DNA of 49,124 bases, from NCBI GenBank assembly GCA_913775175.1, contig CAJYKU010000025.1:1-49124 (forward strand), read 5' to 3'. The notes beneath the pieces were generated by a model that was given only the letters and a program-made list of their open reading frames with translations, was not told the origin of the DNA and did not search any database. The DNA is from an uncultured Pantoea sp. (lineage in GTDB: Bacteria > Pseudomonadota > Gammaproteobacteria > Enterobacterales > Enterobacteriaceae). This document shows, piece after piece, positions 17,264-26,918 of the stretch. Made by a program: the position numbers and the translations under genes. Numbering within the stretch: position 1 is the stretch's first letter; every line of letters begins with the position of its first letter.

Positions 17264-18409
17264 ATGAGCATATCTGTTTTCTGGTTTCTGCCGACTCATG
17301 GTGATGGCCACTATCTGGGTACCGCTGAGGGCGCGCGTCCGGTTGATCATGGCTATCTGCAGCAGGTCGCACAGGCAGCCGATCGGCTGGGGTTTGGTGG
17401 TGTACTGATCCCTACTGGTCGCTCCTGTGAAGATGCCTGGCTGGTTGCCGCCTCGCTGATCCCGGTTACTCAGCGCCTGCGCTTTCTGGTGGCACTGCGT
17501 CCCGGTGTGATCTCACCCACTCAGGCGGCACGTCAGGCAGCAACGCTGGATCGTCTCTCAAACGGACGTGCGCTGTTCAATCTGGTGACTGGCGGCGATC
17601 CGGAAGAGCTGGCGGGAGATGGTGTGTTTCTTGACCATAGCGAACGCTATGCAGAGTCCGCAGAATTTACCCGCATCTGGCGTCGGGTCTCTGAAGGGGA
17701 AACGGTGGATTATGAAGGTAAACATGTGCAGGTTCGCGGTGCACGCCTGATGTTCCGTTCGGTGCAGCAGCCGCGTCCGCCGCTCTGGTTCGGTGGTTCT
17801 TCTGATGCTGCTCAGGATCTGGCTGCGGAGCAGGTAGATGTCTATCTGACCTGGGGTGAGCCGCCGGAGCGGGTTAAAGAGAAGATTGAGCAGGTACGCG
17901 CTAAAGCAGCAGCACACGGGCGCAAAGTTCGTTTCGGCATTCGCCTGCATGTGATTGTCCGGGAAACCAATGCAGAAGCCTGGCAGGCAGCAGAACGGCT
18001 GATTTCACACCTTGATGATGCCACCATTGCCAAAGCTCAGGCCGCATTTGCCCGCACCGACTCGGTTGGTCAGCAACGTATGGCAGCGTTGCACGGTGGT
18101 CAGCGTGACAAGCTGGAAATCAGTCCTAATCTCTGGGCGGGCGTCGGTCTGGTACGGGGAGGTGCCGGAACCGCCCTGGTGGGCGATGGCCCTACAGTTG
18201 CAGCACGAATGCGTGAATATCAGGCGCTGGGCATTGAAACCTTTATTCTGTCTGGCTATCCGCACCTTGAAGAAGCGTATCGCGTGGGTGAGCTGCTGTT
18301 TCCGCATCTTGATCTGGAGGTGCCGGCTATCCCGCAACCGCGCACTGTTCAGGCGCATGGAGAGGCCGTCGCCAACGACTTTACTCCCCAGAAAGTGGCG
18401 CAGAGCTAA
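17264..18409 (+). CDS. ssuD: FMNH2-dependent alkanesulfonate monooxygenase SsuD
   Basis: SsuD cleaves C1-C14 alkanesulfonates to aldehyde and sulfite using FMNH2 from SsuE and oxygen, releasing sulfur when sulfate is scarce. It is a luciferase-like TIM barrel of 381 residues, the E. coli length, and nearly identical in long blocks ([15 protein letters not shown] near the start, [17 protein letters not shown]). The conserved Cys in GRSCEDAW and the mobile active-site loop around [17 protein letters not shown] are present. The GAGG site and 14-bp gap keep it in the ssu operon. Confidence 0.97.
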   Translation: MSISVFWFLPTHGDGHYLGTAEGARPVDHGYLQQVAQAADRLGFGGVLIPTGRSCEDAWLVAASLIPVTQRLRFLVALRPGVISPTQAARQAATLDRLSNGRALFNLVTGGDPEELAGDGVFLDHSERYAESAEFTRIWRRVSEGETVDYEGKHVQVRGARLMFRSVQQPRPPLWFGGSSDAAQDLAAEQVDVYLTWGEPPERVKEKIEQVRAKAAAHGRKVRFGIRLHVIVRETNAEAWQAAERLISHLDDATIAKAQAAFARTDSVGQQRMAALHGGQRDKLEISPNLWAGVGLVRGGAGTALVGDGPTVAARMREYQALGIETFILSGYPHLEEAYRVGELLFPHLDLEVPAIPQPRTVQAHGEAVANDFTPQKVAQS

Positions 18410-18418
18410 GGAGTCGCT

Positions 18419-19210
18419 ATGACTGACAAGATTAAAGCGCTGCGTCATGCGCTGCTGCCGTGGCTGCTGCCGGTGTTGCTGGTGACACTCTGGCAGATCG
18501 CTTCACAGCAGGGCTGGCTCTCAACGCGTATTCTGCCCGCGCCAGAGCGGATTGTGACCACTTTCTGGCAGCTGACCGCCAGTGGCGAACTGTGGCAGCA
18601 TCTGGTAATCAGCAGCTGGCGTGCGCTGACAGGTTTTGCTATCGGCGGCAGCCTGGGTCTGGCGCTCGGTCTGATTACCGGTACATCCAATAGCGGAGAG
18701 CGTCTGCTGGATACCTCGCTACAAATGCTGCGCAATGTGCCGCATCTGGCGCTGATCCCGCTGGTTATCCTCTGGTTTGGTATTGATGAAGCAGCCAAAA
18801 TATTTCTGGTCGCACTGGGTACGCTGTTCCCTGTCTATCTCAATACCTATCACGGCATCCGTAATATTGATCGCGGGCTGGTTGAGATGGCGCGCAGCTA
18901 CGGTCTGTCTGGCTGGTCACTGTTTAGCCAAGTGATCCTGCCCGGTGCCCTGCCCTCAATTATGGTTGGTGTCCGCTTTGCGCTCGGTCTGATGTGGCTG
19001 ACACTGATTGTGGCTGAAACCATCTCCGCTAACTCTGGCATTGGCTATCTGGCGATGAATGCACGTGAGTTTTTGCAAACGGATGTGGTGGTAGTGGCCA
19101 TTATTCTCTATGCCCTGCTGGGCAAACTCGCTGATGTTGCCGCTCTTCTGCTGGAGCGTCTCTGGCTGCGCTGGCATCCCGCCTATCAATTACAGGAGAG
19201 CAAAGCATGA
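18419..19210 (+). CDS. ssuC: alkanesulfonate ABC permease SsuC
   Basis: SsuC is the inner-membrane permease of the SsuABC importer. It has about six transmembrane helices, and the cytoplasmic coupling (EAA-type) loop is seen in [14 protein letters not shown] followed by [10 protein letters not shown]. Its 263 residues equal the E. coli length; the N-terminal 20 residues are the most divergent part. AAGGAG precedes the ATG, and the 3' end overlaps ssuB by 4 bp. Confidence 0.96.
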   Translation: MTDKIKALRHALLPWLLPVLLVTLWQIASQQGWLSTRILPAPERIVTTFWQLTASGELWQHLVISSWRALTGFAIGGSLGLALGLITGTSNSGERLLDTSLQMLRNVPHLALIPLVILWFGIDEAAKIFLVALGTLFPVYLNTYHGIRNIDRGLVEMARSYGLSGWSLFSQVILPGALPSIMVGVRFALGLMWLTLIVAETISANSGIGYLAMNAREFLQTDVVVVAIILYALLGKLADVAALLLERLWLRWHPAYQLQESKA

Positions 19211-19998
19211 GCAATGCGACGCAAAATCCGGCACGCCTGAGCCGTGGCACCCCGGTGGGTATCAATAATCTGTCCAAGCAGTTTGGTACGCGTACCATTC
19301 TCGATCAGATCGACCTGCATATTCCGGCTGGGCAGTTTGTCGCCGTGGTCGGTCGCAGCGGCTGTGGCAAAAGTACATTGCTGCGGCTGCTGGCGGGGCT
19401 GGAGAGTGCCACACAGGGCGAATTACTGGCAGGTAACGCGCCTCTGACTGCGGCTCATGACGACACCCGCCTGATGTTTCAGGACGCACGTCTGCTGCCA
19501 TGGAAAAAAGTTATCGACAATGTTGGCCTGGGTCTGAGCGGTCGGACGTGGCGCAGTGCCGCATACGAAGCGCTGGAGGCAACAGGTCTGGCCGAGCGGG
19601 CTAATGAGTGGCCGGCTGCACTGTCGGGCGGGCAGAAACAGCGTGTGGCGCTGGCCCGGGCGCTGATTCATCGTCCCGGCCTGCTACTGCTGGATGAGCC
19701 GTTGGGTGCACTGGATGCGTTAACGCGTATTGAGATGCAGGGGTTGATTGAATCGCTCTGGCAGCAGCATCACTTTACCGTGCTGCTGGTGACGCATGAT
19801 GTCAGCGAGGCCGTTGCGCTGGCCGACCGGGTATTGCTGATTGAGGAGGGGAAAATTGGCCTCGACCTGCATATCGATCTGCCGCGTCCGCGTCGCAAAG
19901 GCTCAACCCGACTGGCTGAGCTGGAGGCACAGGTGCTGGAGCGGGTAATGAAGCCTGGCAGCACAGAATCAACACTAAAATTCGTGCAACAGCGCTAG
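19207..19998 (+). CDS. ssuB: alkanesulfonate ABC ATPase SsuB
   Basis: SsuB is the ATPase subunit that energises SsuABC uptake. Walker A GRSGCGKS (49-56), Q-loop [12 protein letters not shown], signature [15 protein letters not shown], Walker [14 protein letters not shown] and switch VTHDVSEA are all intact. At 263 residues it is 8 longer than E. coli SsuB, mostly in the N-terminal [14 protein letters not shown] segment. Its ATG overlaps the ssuC stop (ATGA). It ends the operon and converges on zinT across a long perfect hairpin. Confidence 0.96.
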   Translation: MSNATQNPARLSRGTPVGINNLSKQFGTRTILDQIDLHIPAGQFVAVVGRSGCGKSTLLRLLAGLESATQGELLAGNAPLTAAHDDTRLMFQDARLLPWKKVIDNVGLGLSGRTWRSAAYEALEATGLAERANEWPAALSGGQKQRVALARALIHRPGLLLLDEPLGALDALTRIEMQGLIESLWQQHHFTVLLVTHDVSEAVALADRVLLIEEGKIGLDLHIDLPRPRRKGSTRLAELEAQVLERVMKPGSTESTLKFVQQR

Positions 19999-20003
19999 CG
20001 CCC

Positions 20004-20040
20004 TGCCCGCTAGCGGTCAATCAGAGCCAGCTAGCGGGCA
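20004..20040. terminator. perfect hairpin between ssuB and zinT
   Basis: Perfect 11-bp arms TGCCCGCTAGC (20004-20014) and GCTAGCGGGCA (20030-20040) flank a 15-nt loop. A third GCTAGCG copy lies just left, at the ssuB stop (19994-20000). Neither strand has a T tract after the stem, so if it terminates transcription it is not a classical intrinsic terminator. It may instead stabilise both 3' ends. Confidence 0.55.
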
Positions 20041-20046
20041 GCACGA

Positions 20047-20688
20047 TTAATGATGCAGCAGGTCGTCAACAATCTGCTCTTTGCTTAACTGATAAGGAAA
20101 GAAGGTTGGCCAGTTTTCCAGCTCGGCAAACAGCGCTTCCTGAGAGACGTTGCCAGTAAAAATATGGAAATGGGAAGATTTCCGCGGGCTGATAATATGA
20201 TCGCTAAACTGCACAAAACGGGGTGCCTTGCTGTTTTTATCACTGCATTCAAACAGATAGCGCACGCCCCGTTTACCGGAAACATAGTTCAGCACCTTGT
20301 AGCCTTTATAGGCATAGTGACAGCTGCTTACTGCACCTTTCTCTGTAAATTCCATCACACCATTCTCAATACCAATATCCGTGATATCGCTGGCGTAGCC
20401 GGTCAGATAGTAATCTTTGATTTTATTAAATGAGCTGTTTTTATCCGCCGCAGCTTTTTTACGAAACACCGGATCCAGCGTGCCATCTTTTGCGTAAGGA
20501 TAGATTGACTGCCAGACGCCATCCCAGTCAGAAAGCGAACGATCCTGAATATCCGCATCGGCAAAGACGCCTTTGGCGGCATTTATCTCTTTTTCACTCA
20601 GCGGTGCGCCGTGTGAATGTCCACTATGAGCAAAAGCCTGTGTTCCACAAGCAAGTAGCAGAAATAGTGCGTAATGTCCTGATTTCAT
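20047..20688 (-). CDS. zinT: zinc-binding periplasmic protein ZinT
   Basis: ZinT (YodA) is a periplasmic zinc-scavenging protein that works with ZnuA under zinc limitation. It has a signal peptide (residues 1-20, ending QAFA), a His-rich mature start (HSGHSHG) and the lipocalin-like ZinT domain. Conserved blocks are [38 protein letters not shown] and the metal-binding SSHFHIF. The start was moved to MKSGHYAL (20688), which has GAGG upstream and gives 213 residues against 216 in E. coli; the longer frame runs into the operator. A Zur box lies 26 bp upstream, so zinc repression is likely. In E. coli zinT is elsewhere on the chromosome, not between ssuB and pepN. Confidence 0.95.
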   Translation of the reverse strand: MKSGHYALFLLLACGTQAFAHSGHSHGAPLSEKEINAAKGVFADADIQDRSLSDWDGVWQSIYPYAKDGTLDPVFRKKAAADKNSSFNKIKDYYLTGYASDITDIGIENGVMEFTEKGAVSSCHYAYKGYKVLNYVSGKRGVRYLFECSDKNSKAPRFVQFSDHIISPRKSSHFHIFTGNVSQEALFAELENWPTFFPYQLSKEQIVDDLLHH

Positions 20689-20714
20689 CTCGATAACCTC
20701 TGTTGTTTTTTGTA

Positions 20715-20729
20715 TGTTATAACATAACA
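20715..20729 (-). promoter_or_regulatory. Zur box upstream of zinT
   Basis: TGTTAT-AAC-ATAACA is a perfect inverted repeat with a 3-bp centre, matching the core of the enteric Zur operator. On the - strand it overlaps a candidate -10 (TATAAC, 20721-20716), which stands 17 bp from TTACGC (20744-20739). Bound Zur would block RNA polymerase. Confidence 0.85.
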
Positions 20730-20809
20730 ATAAATCAGGCGTAACCCCTGTGCTGATTTTCCTGGTCAGTGCTATCTGCAGGTCAGCGGTTTTACCCGGT
20801 TATTAACTG

Positions 20810-20841
20810 AAAAAACGCCCGCTCTATGCCAGAGCGGGCGT
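20810..20841 (-). terminator. pepN terminator
   Basis: A perfect 11-bp GC-rich stem (20815-20825 with 20831-20841) and a 5-nt loop are followed on the - strand by six Ts. It lies 50 bp past the pepN stop. Confidence 0.92.
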
Positions 20842-20890
20842 GGGGAAGGGTCGTTACTGAGCCGCTGCCGAAAACAGCAGCCCTGCTGAC

Positions 20891-23506
20891 TCAGGCATTC
20901 AGTGCTTTGGTAATTTTCTCATAGAGATCGCCAGAGAGTTTATCCAGCGCTTTAAGCTGCTGCAGCGCCTGACGCATAAGTGCCTGACGTCCTGCATCGT
21001 AGCGCTTCAGACGAATCAGTGGCTCAATCATACGGGCGGCGACCTGTGGATTACGCGTGTTCAAATCGGTCAGCATCTCGACCAGGAACTGATAACCGCT
21101 GCCATCCTGCGCATGAAACGCTGCCGGATTGCCCGCAGCAAACGCGCCAATCAGCGCCCGAATACGGTTCGGGTTGCCCATGGTAAAAGAGCGATGGTTC
21201 AGCAGAGCGCGTACGGTATTCAGCACATCAGGTGCCGGACTGGTCGCCTGCAACATAAACCATTTATCCATCACCAGACCATCGTGATGCCAGCGCTCAT
21301 CCCACGCCGTCAGCAGCGCATCGCGACAGGGCAGCTGCGCGCTGACGGCAGCAGAGAGCGCTGCCAGCGCATCAGTCATATTGGTTGCCTGCGCATACTG
21401 CGCCTGTACCAGCCGATCAGCCTGCTCAGCATCACTCAGCGCCAGGTAACTCAGACAGACGTTTTTTAGCGCGCGTTTGCCAATTTCTGCATGCTCAATA
21501 CGATATTCGCTGCTCTGACTGGCCAGATAGAGCGCGTAGCACTCATCGTGTAGCTCTTTTGCCAGCGTGCGCATCAGCGCATCGCGTACAGCAGCGATCG
21601 CCTGAGGATCTATAGTTTCAAATAGTTCTGCCATTTCGTTTTCTGATGGCAGCGAAAGGATCAGCGCCATCAGCGCCGGATCGCCCTGCTCATCCAGTAA
21701 TACTGCCCGGAACGCATCAGCAACATGCAGCGGCAGCGACAGCGGCTGTCCCTGCTGGTAGCGTGCCACATTCAAACGAATGTAGGTTGCCAGCAGGCTT
21801 TGCGCCGCATCCCAGCGGGAAAACTCGTTGCGGGCGTGGCGCATCAGGAAGGTCAGCTGCGCATCGCTCCACCGGTAATCCAGCTTCACTGGCGCAGAGA
21901 ACTCCCGTAGCAGCGACGGTACCGGCTGGAAATAGACGTTATCAAACACAAAAGTCTGGAAAGCCTGAGTGACGTTCAGGACATGATGTACCGGATGACC
22001 ATTGTGCTGCAGCGGGATCACCTTGCCTTCATGGTCATAGAGTTCGATATCCAGTGGAATATGTAGCGGCAGCTTTTCCGGCTGGTCGGCAGTTGGCGGC
22101 GTATGCTGAGTCACATGCAGCGTATACTGCTCCAGCTCCGGGTTGTAATCATCGCGAATCGTCAGTACAGGCGTTCCTGACTGACTGTACCAGCGGCGGA
22201 ACTGGGAGAGATCAACACCAGACGCATCTTCCATCGCCTGTACAAAATCATCACAGGTTGCCGCGCTGCCATCATGCCGCTCAAAATAGAGCTGCATCCC
22301 CTGCTGGAACTTCTCTTCGCCCAGCAAGGTATGCATCATGCGGATCACTTCTGACCCCTTTTCATAGACTGTCAGGGTATAGAAGTTATTCATTTCAATC
22401 ACCTGATCCGGACGGATCGGATGTGCCATTGGGCTGGCATCTTCGGCAAACTGTGCACCACGCATCACCCGCACATTGTCGATACGATTAACCGCACGTG
22501 AGCCAAGATCGGAGCTGAACTCCTGATCGCGGAACACAGTTAACCCCTCTTTCAGGCTCAGCTGGAACCAGTCGCGACAGGTGACACGGTTACCAGTCCA
22601 GTTATGAAAATATTCATGACCGATTACCGCCTCAATGCCGAGATAATCTTTATCTGTGGCGGTTTCCGCTTTAGCCAGAACATATTTGGAATTAAAGACG
22701 TTTAGGCCCTTGTTCTCCATCGCGCCCATGTTGAAAAAGTCCACCGCGACAATCATAAAAATGTCGAGGTCATATTCCAGTCCGAAGCGCTCTTCATCCC
22801 ATTTCATACTCGCTTTGAGCGAGGTCATGGCCCAGTCAGCGCGATCCAGATTGCCGCGATCGACAAAAATCTCCAGCGCAACATCGCGCCCGGAACGCGT
22901 TGTAAAGCTGTCACGCAGAACATCAAAGTCTCCCGCCACCAGCGCAAACAGATAACAGGGTTTCGGGAATGGATCCTGCCACGTTACCCAGTGGCGTCCA
23001 TCTGCCAGCTCACCACTCTGCTGTTTATTGCCGTTGGAGAGCAGACAGGGATAGCGTGAGGCATCAGCACGCAGTGTCGTAGTAAAGCGCGCCAGCACGT
23101 CCGGACGATCCAGGTACCAGGTGATATGACGGAAACCTTCCGCTTCACACTGAGTACAGAGCGCATCGCCTGACTGATAGAGCCCTTCCAGCGCACTGTT
23201 TTTATCAGGATGGATCAGGTTAACGATACGCAGCGTGAAATGATCGGGCAGCTGGCTGATAATCAGTGCACCCGCCTCTTCGCGAAAGTGTGGCCAGGGT
23301 GCGCCATCGATCTCCAGCGAAACCAGCGTCAAATCTTCACCATCCAGCTGCAGATCAGCGCCAGCCGCGCCAATACGCTTAAGCTGGCTGACCGCAGTGA
23401 CGCGGGTTTCTGCCGCGTCCAGATCAAAGGTCAGGTCAATATCGGTGATGGTAAAATCGGGCGCACGGTAGTCGTGGCGATATTTAATGTGTGGCTGTTG
23501 CGTCAT
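20891..23506 (-). CDS. pepN: aminopeptidase N
   Basis: PepN is the major cytosolic M1-family zinc aminopeptidase, with broad specificity, acting late in protein turnover. The 871-residue product aligns throughout with E. coli PepN (870). The exopeptidase motif GAMEN is at 261-265, the zinc ligands His297 and His301 are in HEYFH, Glu298 is catalytic, and Glu320 completes the site. The start at MTQQPHIKYRHDYRAPD has AAGGA upstream; a five-residue extension would include that site. It is divergent from pncB. Confidence 0.98.
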   Translation of the reverse strand: MTQQPHIKYRHDYRAPDFTITDIDLTFDLDAAETRVTAVSQLKRIGAAGADLQLDGEDLTLVSLEIDGAPWPHFREEAGALIISQLPDHFTLRIVNLIHPDKNSALEGLYQSGDALCTQCEAEGFRHITWYLDRPDVLARFTTTLRADASRYPCLLSNGNKQQSGELADGRHWVTWQDPFPKPCYLFALVAGDFDVLRDSFTTRSGRDVALEIFVDRGNLDRADWAMTSLKASMKWDEERFGLEYDLDIFMIVAVDFFNMGAMENKGLNVFNSKYVLAKAETATDKDYLGIEAVIGHEYFHNWTGNRVTCRDWFQLSLKEGLTVFRDQEFSSDLGSRAVNRIDNVRVMRGAQFAEDASPMAHPIRPDQVIEMNNFYTLTVYEKGSEVIRMMHTLLGEEKFQQGMQLYFERHDGSAATCDDFVQAMEDASGVDLSQFRRWYSQSGTPVLTIRDDYNPELEQYTLHVTQHTPPTADQPEKLPLHIPLDIELYDHEGKVIPLQHNGHPVHHVLNVTQAFQTFVFDNVYFQPVPSLLREFSAPVKLDYRWSDAQLTFLMRHARNEFSRWDAAQSLLATYIRLNVARYQQGQPLSLPLHVADAFRAVLLDEQGDPALMALILSLPSENEMAELFETIDPQAIAAVRDALMRTLAKELHDECYALYLASQSSEYRIEHAEIGKRALKNVCLSYLALSDAEQADRLVQAQYAQATNMTDALAALSAAVSAQLPCRDALLTAWDERWHHDGLVMDKWFMLQATSPAPDVLNTVRALLNHRSFTMGNPNRIRALIGAFAAGNPAAFHAQDGSGYQFLVEMLTDLNTRNPQVAARMIEPLIRLKRYDAGRQALMRQALQQLKALDKLSGDLYEKITKALNA

Positions 23507-23788
23507 ATATCCTTCTCGCATCGTTATTATGGTGGGGCCATTTTGCTGCTACAGAGTAAATGCCCGGCTGACTTTCTCAAAGTCTAAGCGGCCTGTCAGA
23601 GAGTTGCCACGTCCAATGCGTCGCAGCGCAAAAAAGGCTACAATTCAGTAACAGTGACATAAAATTCACGCGATCTGCCACCTGCAAATGTGGTGTGATC
23701 ACAGAGATTACTGTTTTATACTCCTGCATCATTAGGATTTTGTTAAACACCGGGCTCTGCTCCGCGGAAGAGGATGCTGAAACGCACC

Positions 23789-24994
23789 ATGACTGGACAC
23801 GCTTCCCCGATTTTGACCACGCTGCTTGATACCGATGCGTACAAGCTTCATATGCAGCAGGCCGTATATCATCGTTACTACGATGTCCCGGTTACCGCAG
23901 AATTTCGCTGCCGCAGCGATGAGCTGCTGGGCAAATATGCTGGCGAAATTCGCGCGCAAATCGATTCCCTGCAACATCTGGCGCTGAGTGACGATGAGTT
24001 CACCTGGCTTAGCAGGCTGCCTTTCTTTCAGCAAGACTATCTCAACTGGCTGCGCTCATTCCGCTTTGATCCGGCGCAGGTCAGCGTGCGCGATGACCAT
24101 GGTCAGCTGAGGATTCAAATTCGTGGCCCGTGGCGCGAAGTGATTCTGTGGGAAGTGCCGCTGCTGGCGCTGATCAGCGAAGTCGTGCATCGCCATCGCA
24201 CGCCGCAAATCGTTACCGCCCAGGCTGTTGATCACCTGCAACAAAAGCTGGATGTATTCCGTCATCAGGTCGCTGATCTTGATATGTCACGCTTTCAACT
24301 GATGGATTTTGGTACACGTCGCCGCTATTCACAGTCGGTACAGGAAGCCATCGTTGGCACGCTGAAAGCTGATTTTCCATGGCTGGTCGGCACCAGTAAC
24401 TACGATCTGGCGCGACGGTTGCAGCTAAATCCGGTCGGCACTCAGGCGCACGAATGGTTTCAGGCACATCAGCAGATTAGTCCGGTACTGGCTAACAGCC
24501 AGCGCGCGGCACTGCAATCCTGGCTGGATGAGTATGACGATAAGCTGGGAATTGCCCTTACTGACTGCATTACTATGGATGCTTTTCTGCGTGACTTTGG
24601 CCCGGGCTTTGCCCATCGCTATCAGGGGCTGCGCCACGACTCTGGCGATCCGGTTGAGTGGGGAGAAAAAGCGATTGCGCATTATGAACGTCTTAACATC
24701 GATCCCAGAAGCAAGACGCTGGTTTTCTCCGATAACCTTAATCTTGATAAAGCACTGGCGCTCTATCGCCACTTTGGTGCGCGCGCCAACGTCGTATTTG
24801 GCATAGGCACGCGTCTGACCTGCGATATACCCGGCGTAACCCCGCTTAACATTGTTATCAAGCTGGTGACCTGCAACGGCAAACCGGTGGCTAAACTCTC
24901 CGATAGTCCCGGTAAAACTATCTGTCAGGATAAAGCCTTTGTACGCGCACTACGCAAAGCGTTTGACCTGCCGCTGGTGAAACGCGCCAGCTGA
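23789..24994 (+). CDS. pncB: nicotinate phosphoribosyltransferase PncB
   Basis: PncB joins nicotinate to PRPP to give nicotinate mononucleotide, in NAD salvage. The product matches E. coli PncB throughout: [15 protein letters not shown] at the N-terminus, FGTRRR, the GLRHDSGDP segment with the phosphorylatable histidine, and [10 protein letters not shown]. The start at 23789 gives 401 residues and aligns with the E. coli start. An ATG at 23774 would add five residues and has GGAAGAGG closer to it, so the start is not settled. A TATACT (23717-23722) could be the -10. I found no NadR box (TGTTTA-N6-TAAACA) in the 282-bp divergent region with pepN. Confidence 0.96.
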   Translation: MTGHASPILTTLLDTDAYKLHMQQAVYHRYYDVPVTAEFRCRSDELLGKYAGEIRAQIDSLQHLALSDDEFTWLSRLPFFQQDYLNWLRSFRFDPAQVSVRDDHGQLRIQIRGPWREVILWEVPLLALISEVVHRHRTPQIVTAQAVDHLQQKLDVFRHQVADLDMSRFQLMDFGTRRRYSQSVQEAIVGTLKADFPWLVGTSNYDLARRLQLNPVGTQAHEWFQAHQQISPVLANSQRAALQSWLDEYDDKLGIALTDCITMDAFLRDFGPGFAHRYQGLRHDSGDPVEWGEKAIAHYERLNIDPRSKTLVFSDNLNLDKALALYRHFGARANVVFGIGTRLTCDIPGVTPLNIVIKLVTCNGKPVAKLSDSPGKTICQDKAFVRALRKAFDLPLVKRAS

Positions 24995-25000
24995 TCATCT

Positions 25001-25023
25001 CAGGCAGGGGCCTGCCCTGCCTG
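25001..25023 (+). terminator. hairpin after pncB
   Basis: Perfect 9-bp arms CAGGCAGGG and CCCTGCCTG with a 5-nt loop begin 6 bp after the pncB stop. No T tract follows, so termination may be partial or need Rho. Confidence 0.55.
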
Positions 25024-25205
25024 CTGTCAATAAAATCACTCTCTTCCGGCAATTTTGCTTGTTTCCTGATGGCTCACAAGTAACATAGCAGCACCCCCGA
25101 AAACGGGAGAATGAGCTGTTTCCGTCAGAGCGACATGCCGGCAATTGCGTCAGCAGGTCTGGACGAAACACCCTTATCGTTTCATCTATATATAGAGAGA
25201 TTTTT

Positions 25206-26606
25206 ATGAGCGTAGTGCCTGTAGCGGATGTACTGCACGGCCGGGTCGCGGTTGACAGTGAAGTCACCGTGCGCGGTTGGGTGCGTACCCGAAGAGATTC
25301 CAAAGCCGGTCTTTCCTTTATCGCCGTTTATGACGGTTCCTGCTTTAATCCCGTTCAGGCTGTCGTCAATAATTCTCTGAATAATTATCAGGATGAAGTG
25401 CTGCGTCTGACCACCGGCTGCTCGGTAATCGTTACCGGAACAGTTGTGGAATCACCCGGTCAGGGCCAGGCGTTTGAACTGCAGGCAACCCGCATTGAGG
25501 TCACCGGCTGGGTAGACGATCCTGATACCTATCCCATGGCCGCTAAGCGCCATAGCATTGAGTATCTGCGTGAAGTTGCTCACCTTCGTCCGCGCACCAA
25601 CCTCGTGGGCGCAGTTGCCCGCGTTCGCCATACCCTGGCGCAGGCTCTGCATCGCTTCTTCCATGAGAATGGTTACTTCTGGGTTTCCACACCGCTGATC
25701 ACCGCCTCTGATACCGAAGGTGCCGGTGAAATGTTCCGCGTCTCAACGCTGGATATGGAGAACCTGCCACGCGATCCGCAAGGCAACGTTGACTACGACA
25801 AAGATTTTTTCGGCAAAGAAGCCTACCTGACGGTATCCGGTCAGCTCAATGCAGAAACTTACGCCTGTGCGCTGTCAAAAGTCTATACATTTGGTCCAAC
25901 CTTCCGTGCTGAAAACTCCAATACCAGCCGCCATCTGGCTGAATTCTGGATGCTGGAACCAGAAGTTGCCTTCGCCACGCTGGATGATGCCGCAGCTCTG
26001 GCTGAAGCGATGCTGAAATATGTGTTTAACGCGGTGCTGGAAGAGCGTGCTGACGACATGGCTTTCTTTGCTGAGCGCGTAGATAAAGATGCTGTCGCGC
26101 GCCTCGAGCGCTTTATCACCACTGACTTTGCCCAGGTAGACTATACCGACGCAGTTGACATTCTGCTAAAAAGCGGCCAGAGCTTCGAAAACCCGGTTTC
26201 ATGGGGCGTGGATCTCTCATCTGAGCATGAGCGCTACCTTGCTGAGAAGCACTTCAAAGCGCCGGTGGTGGTGAAGAACTATCCAAAAGATATTAAAGCC
26301 TTCTATATGCGTATGAATGACGATGGTAAAACCGTGGCGGCGATGGATGTACTGGCGCCGGGTATTGGTGAAATCATCGGAGGTTCACAGCGTGAAGAGC
26401 GTCTGGATGTGCTGGATGCGCGCCTGGCAGAAATGGGCCTGAACAAAGAAGATTACTGGTGGTATCGCGATCTGCGTCGCTATGGCACTGTGCCCCATGC
26501 TGGCTTTGGTTTAGGATTTGAACGTTTAATCGCGTATGTCACTGGCGTACAAAATGTAAGAGACGTTATCCCCTTCCCACGCACCCCGCGCAGTGCGAAT
26601 TTCTGA
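25206..26606 (+). CDS. asnS: asparaginyl-tRNA synthetase
   Basis: AsnRS is a class IIb synthetase that charges tRNA-Asn. Its 466 residues equal E. coli. The N-terminal OB-fold anticodon-binding domain (about 1-110; [17 protein letters not shown]) precedes the catalytic domain, with motif 2 [21 protein letters not shown] and motif 3 GFGLGFERL near the C-terminus. The start [10 protein letters not shown] is conserved, with a weak AGAGAGA before it. A clear terminator follows. A 9-bp direct repeat CCGGCAATT (25046, 25138) lies upstream, of unknown meaning. Confidence 0.98.
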   Translation: MSVVPVADVLHGRVAVDSEVTVRGWVRTRRDSKAGLSFIAVYDGSCFNPVQAVVNNSLNNYQDEVLRLTTGCSVIVTGTVVESPGQGQAFELQATRIEVTGWVDDPDTYPMAAKRHSIEYLREVAHLRPRTNLVGAVARVRHTLAQALHRFFHENGYFWVSTPLITASDTEGAGEMFRVSTLDMENLPRDPQGNVDYDKDFFGKEAYLTVSGQLNAETYACALSKVYTFGPTFRAENSNTSRHLAEFWMLEPEVAFATLDDAAALAEAMLKYVFNAVLEERADDMAFFAERVDKDAVARLERFITTDFAQVDYTDAVDILLKSGQSFENPVSWGVDLSSEHERYLAEKHFKAPVVVKNYPKDIKAFYMRMNDDGKTVAAMDVLAPGIGEIIGGSQREERLDVLDARLAEMGLNKEDYWWYRDLRRYGTVPHAGFGLGFERLIAYVTGVQNVRDVIPFPRTPRSANF

Positions 26607-26643
26607 TATTCAGAATTAAATATAAGAAATTCATATATATATC

Positions 26644-26669
26644 AAGGTCGGCTCTGCCGGCCTTTTTTT
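26644..26669 (+). terminator. asnS terminator
   Basis: AAGGtCGGC and GCCGgCCTT arms (one mismatch) with a 3-nt loop are followed by a run of Ts, 38 bp after the asnS stop. It isolates ompF from asnS. Confidence 0.88.
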
Positions 26670-26710
26670 ATTTTTGTAAATTTTGAGATAACTCACAAAG
26701 TTCCGTGATT

Positions 26711-26750
26711 ATTACAAATTGTCACACAATTTTTCGTTTTGATACGCAAT
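26711..26750 (+). promoter_or_regulatory. tandem OmpR sites upstream of ompF
   Basis: Two abutting 20-bp elements match the E. coli ompF OmpR boxes. The first (26711-26730) fits the TTACA...TTG..ACA pattern; the second (26731-26750) matches the F2 box TTTTC..TTTGA.AC at about 15 of 19 positions. They end 49 bp before the -10. A third box is not clear. Confidence 0.7.
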
Positions 26751-26799
26751 TAGGAGATTTGAATCATCTTCGGGCTAGAAATAGCAACTGTGGAGTGAA

Positions 26800-26812
26800 A
26801 AGATGCGTGCAG
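26800..26812 (+). promoter_or_regulatory. ompF -10 and transcription start region
   Basis: AAGATG (26800-26805) followed by GCAGACA corresponds to the mapped E. coli ompF -10 and start. The leader downstream keeps AGACACCAAAC and GACGGCAGTGGCAGGTGTC, so an mRNA of about 95 nt before the start codon is expected. Confidence 0.7.
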
Positions 26813-26890
26813 ACATATGAGACACCAAACTTCTCTCAGGGTTCCTGTAAAGTTTTCCTGACGGCAGTGGCAGGTGTCCAGATAACTCCA

Positions 26891-26918
26891 ATGAGGGTAA
26901 TAAATAATGATGAAGCGC
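26891..26918 (+). promoter_or_regulatory. ompF ribosome binding site and MicF sRNA target
   Basis: The segment from ATGAGGGTAATAAAT through the double ATG to GAAGCGC appears identical to the E. coli ompF translation start, which pairs with MicF RNA. Such exact conservation suggests post-transcriptional control is kept. No micF gene is in the window. Confidence 0.7.

Noticed and set aside
23683..23707. CRP-like site TGTGG...TCACA before pncB
   Set aside because: The spacing between half-sites is 5 instead of 6 bp and the left half is imperfect.
23732..23749. NadR box before pncB
   Set aside because: Only the right half TAAACA is present; the required TGTTTA six bases upstream is missing.
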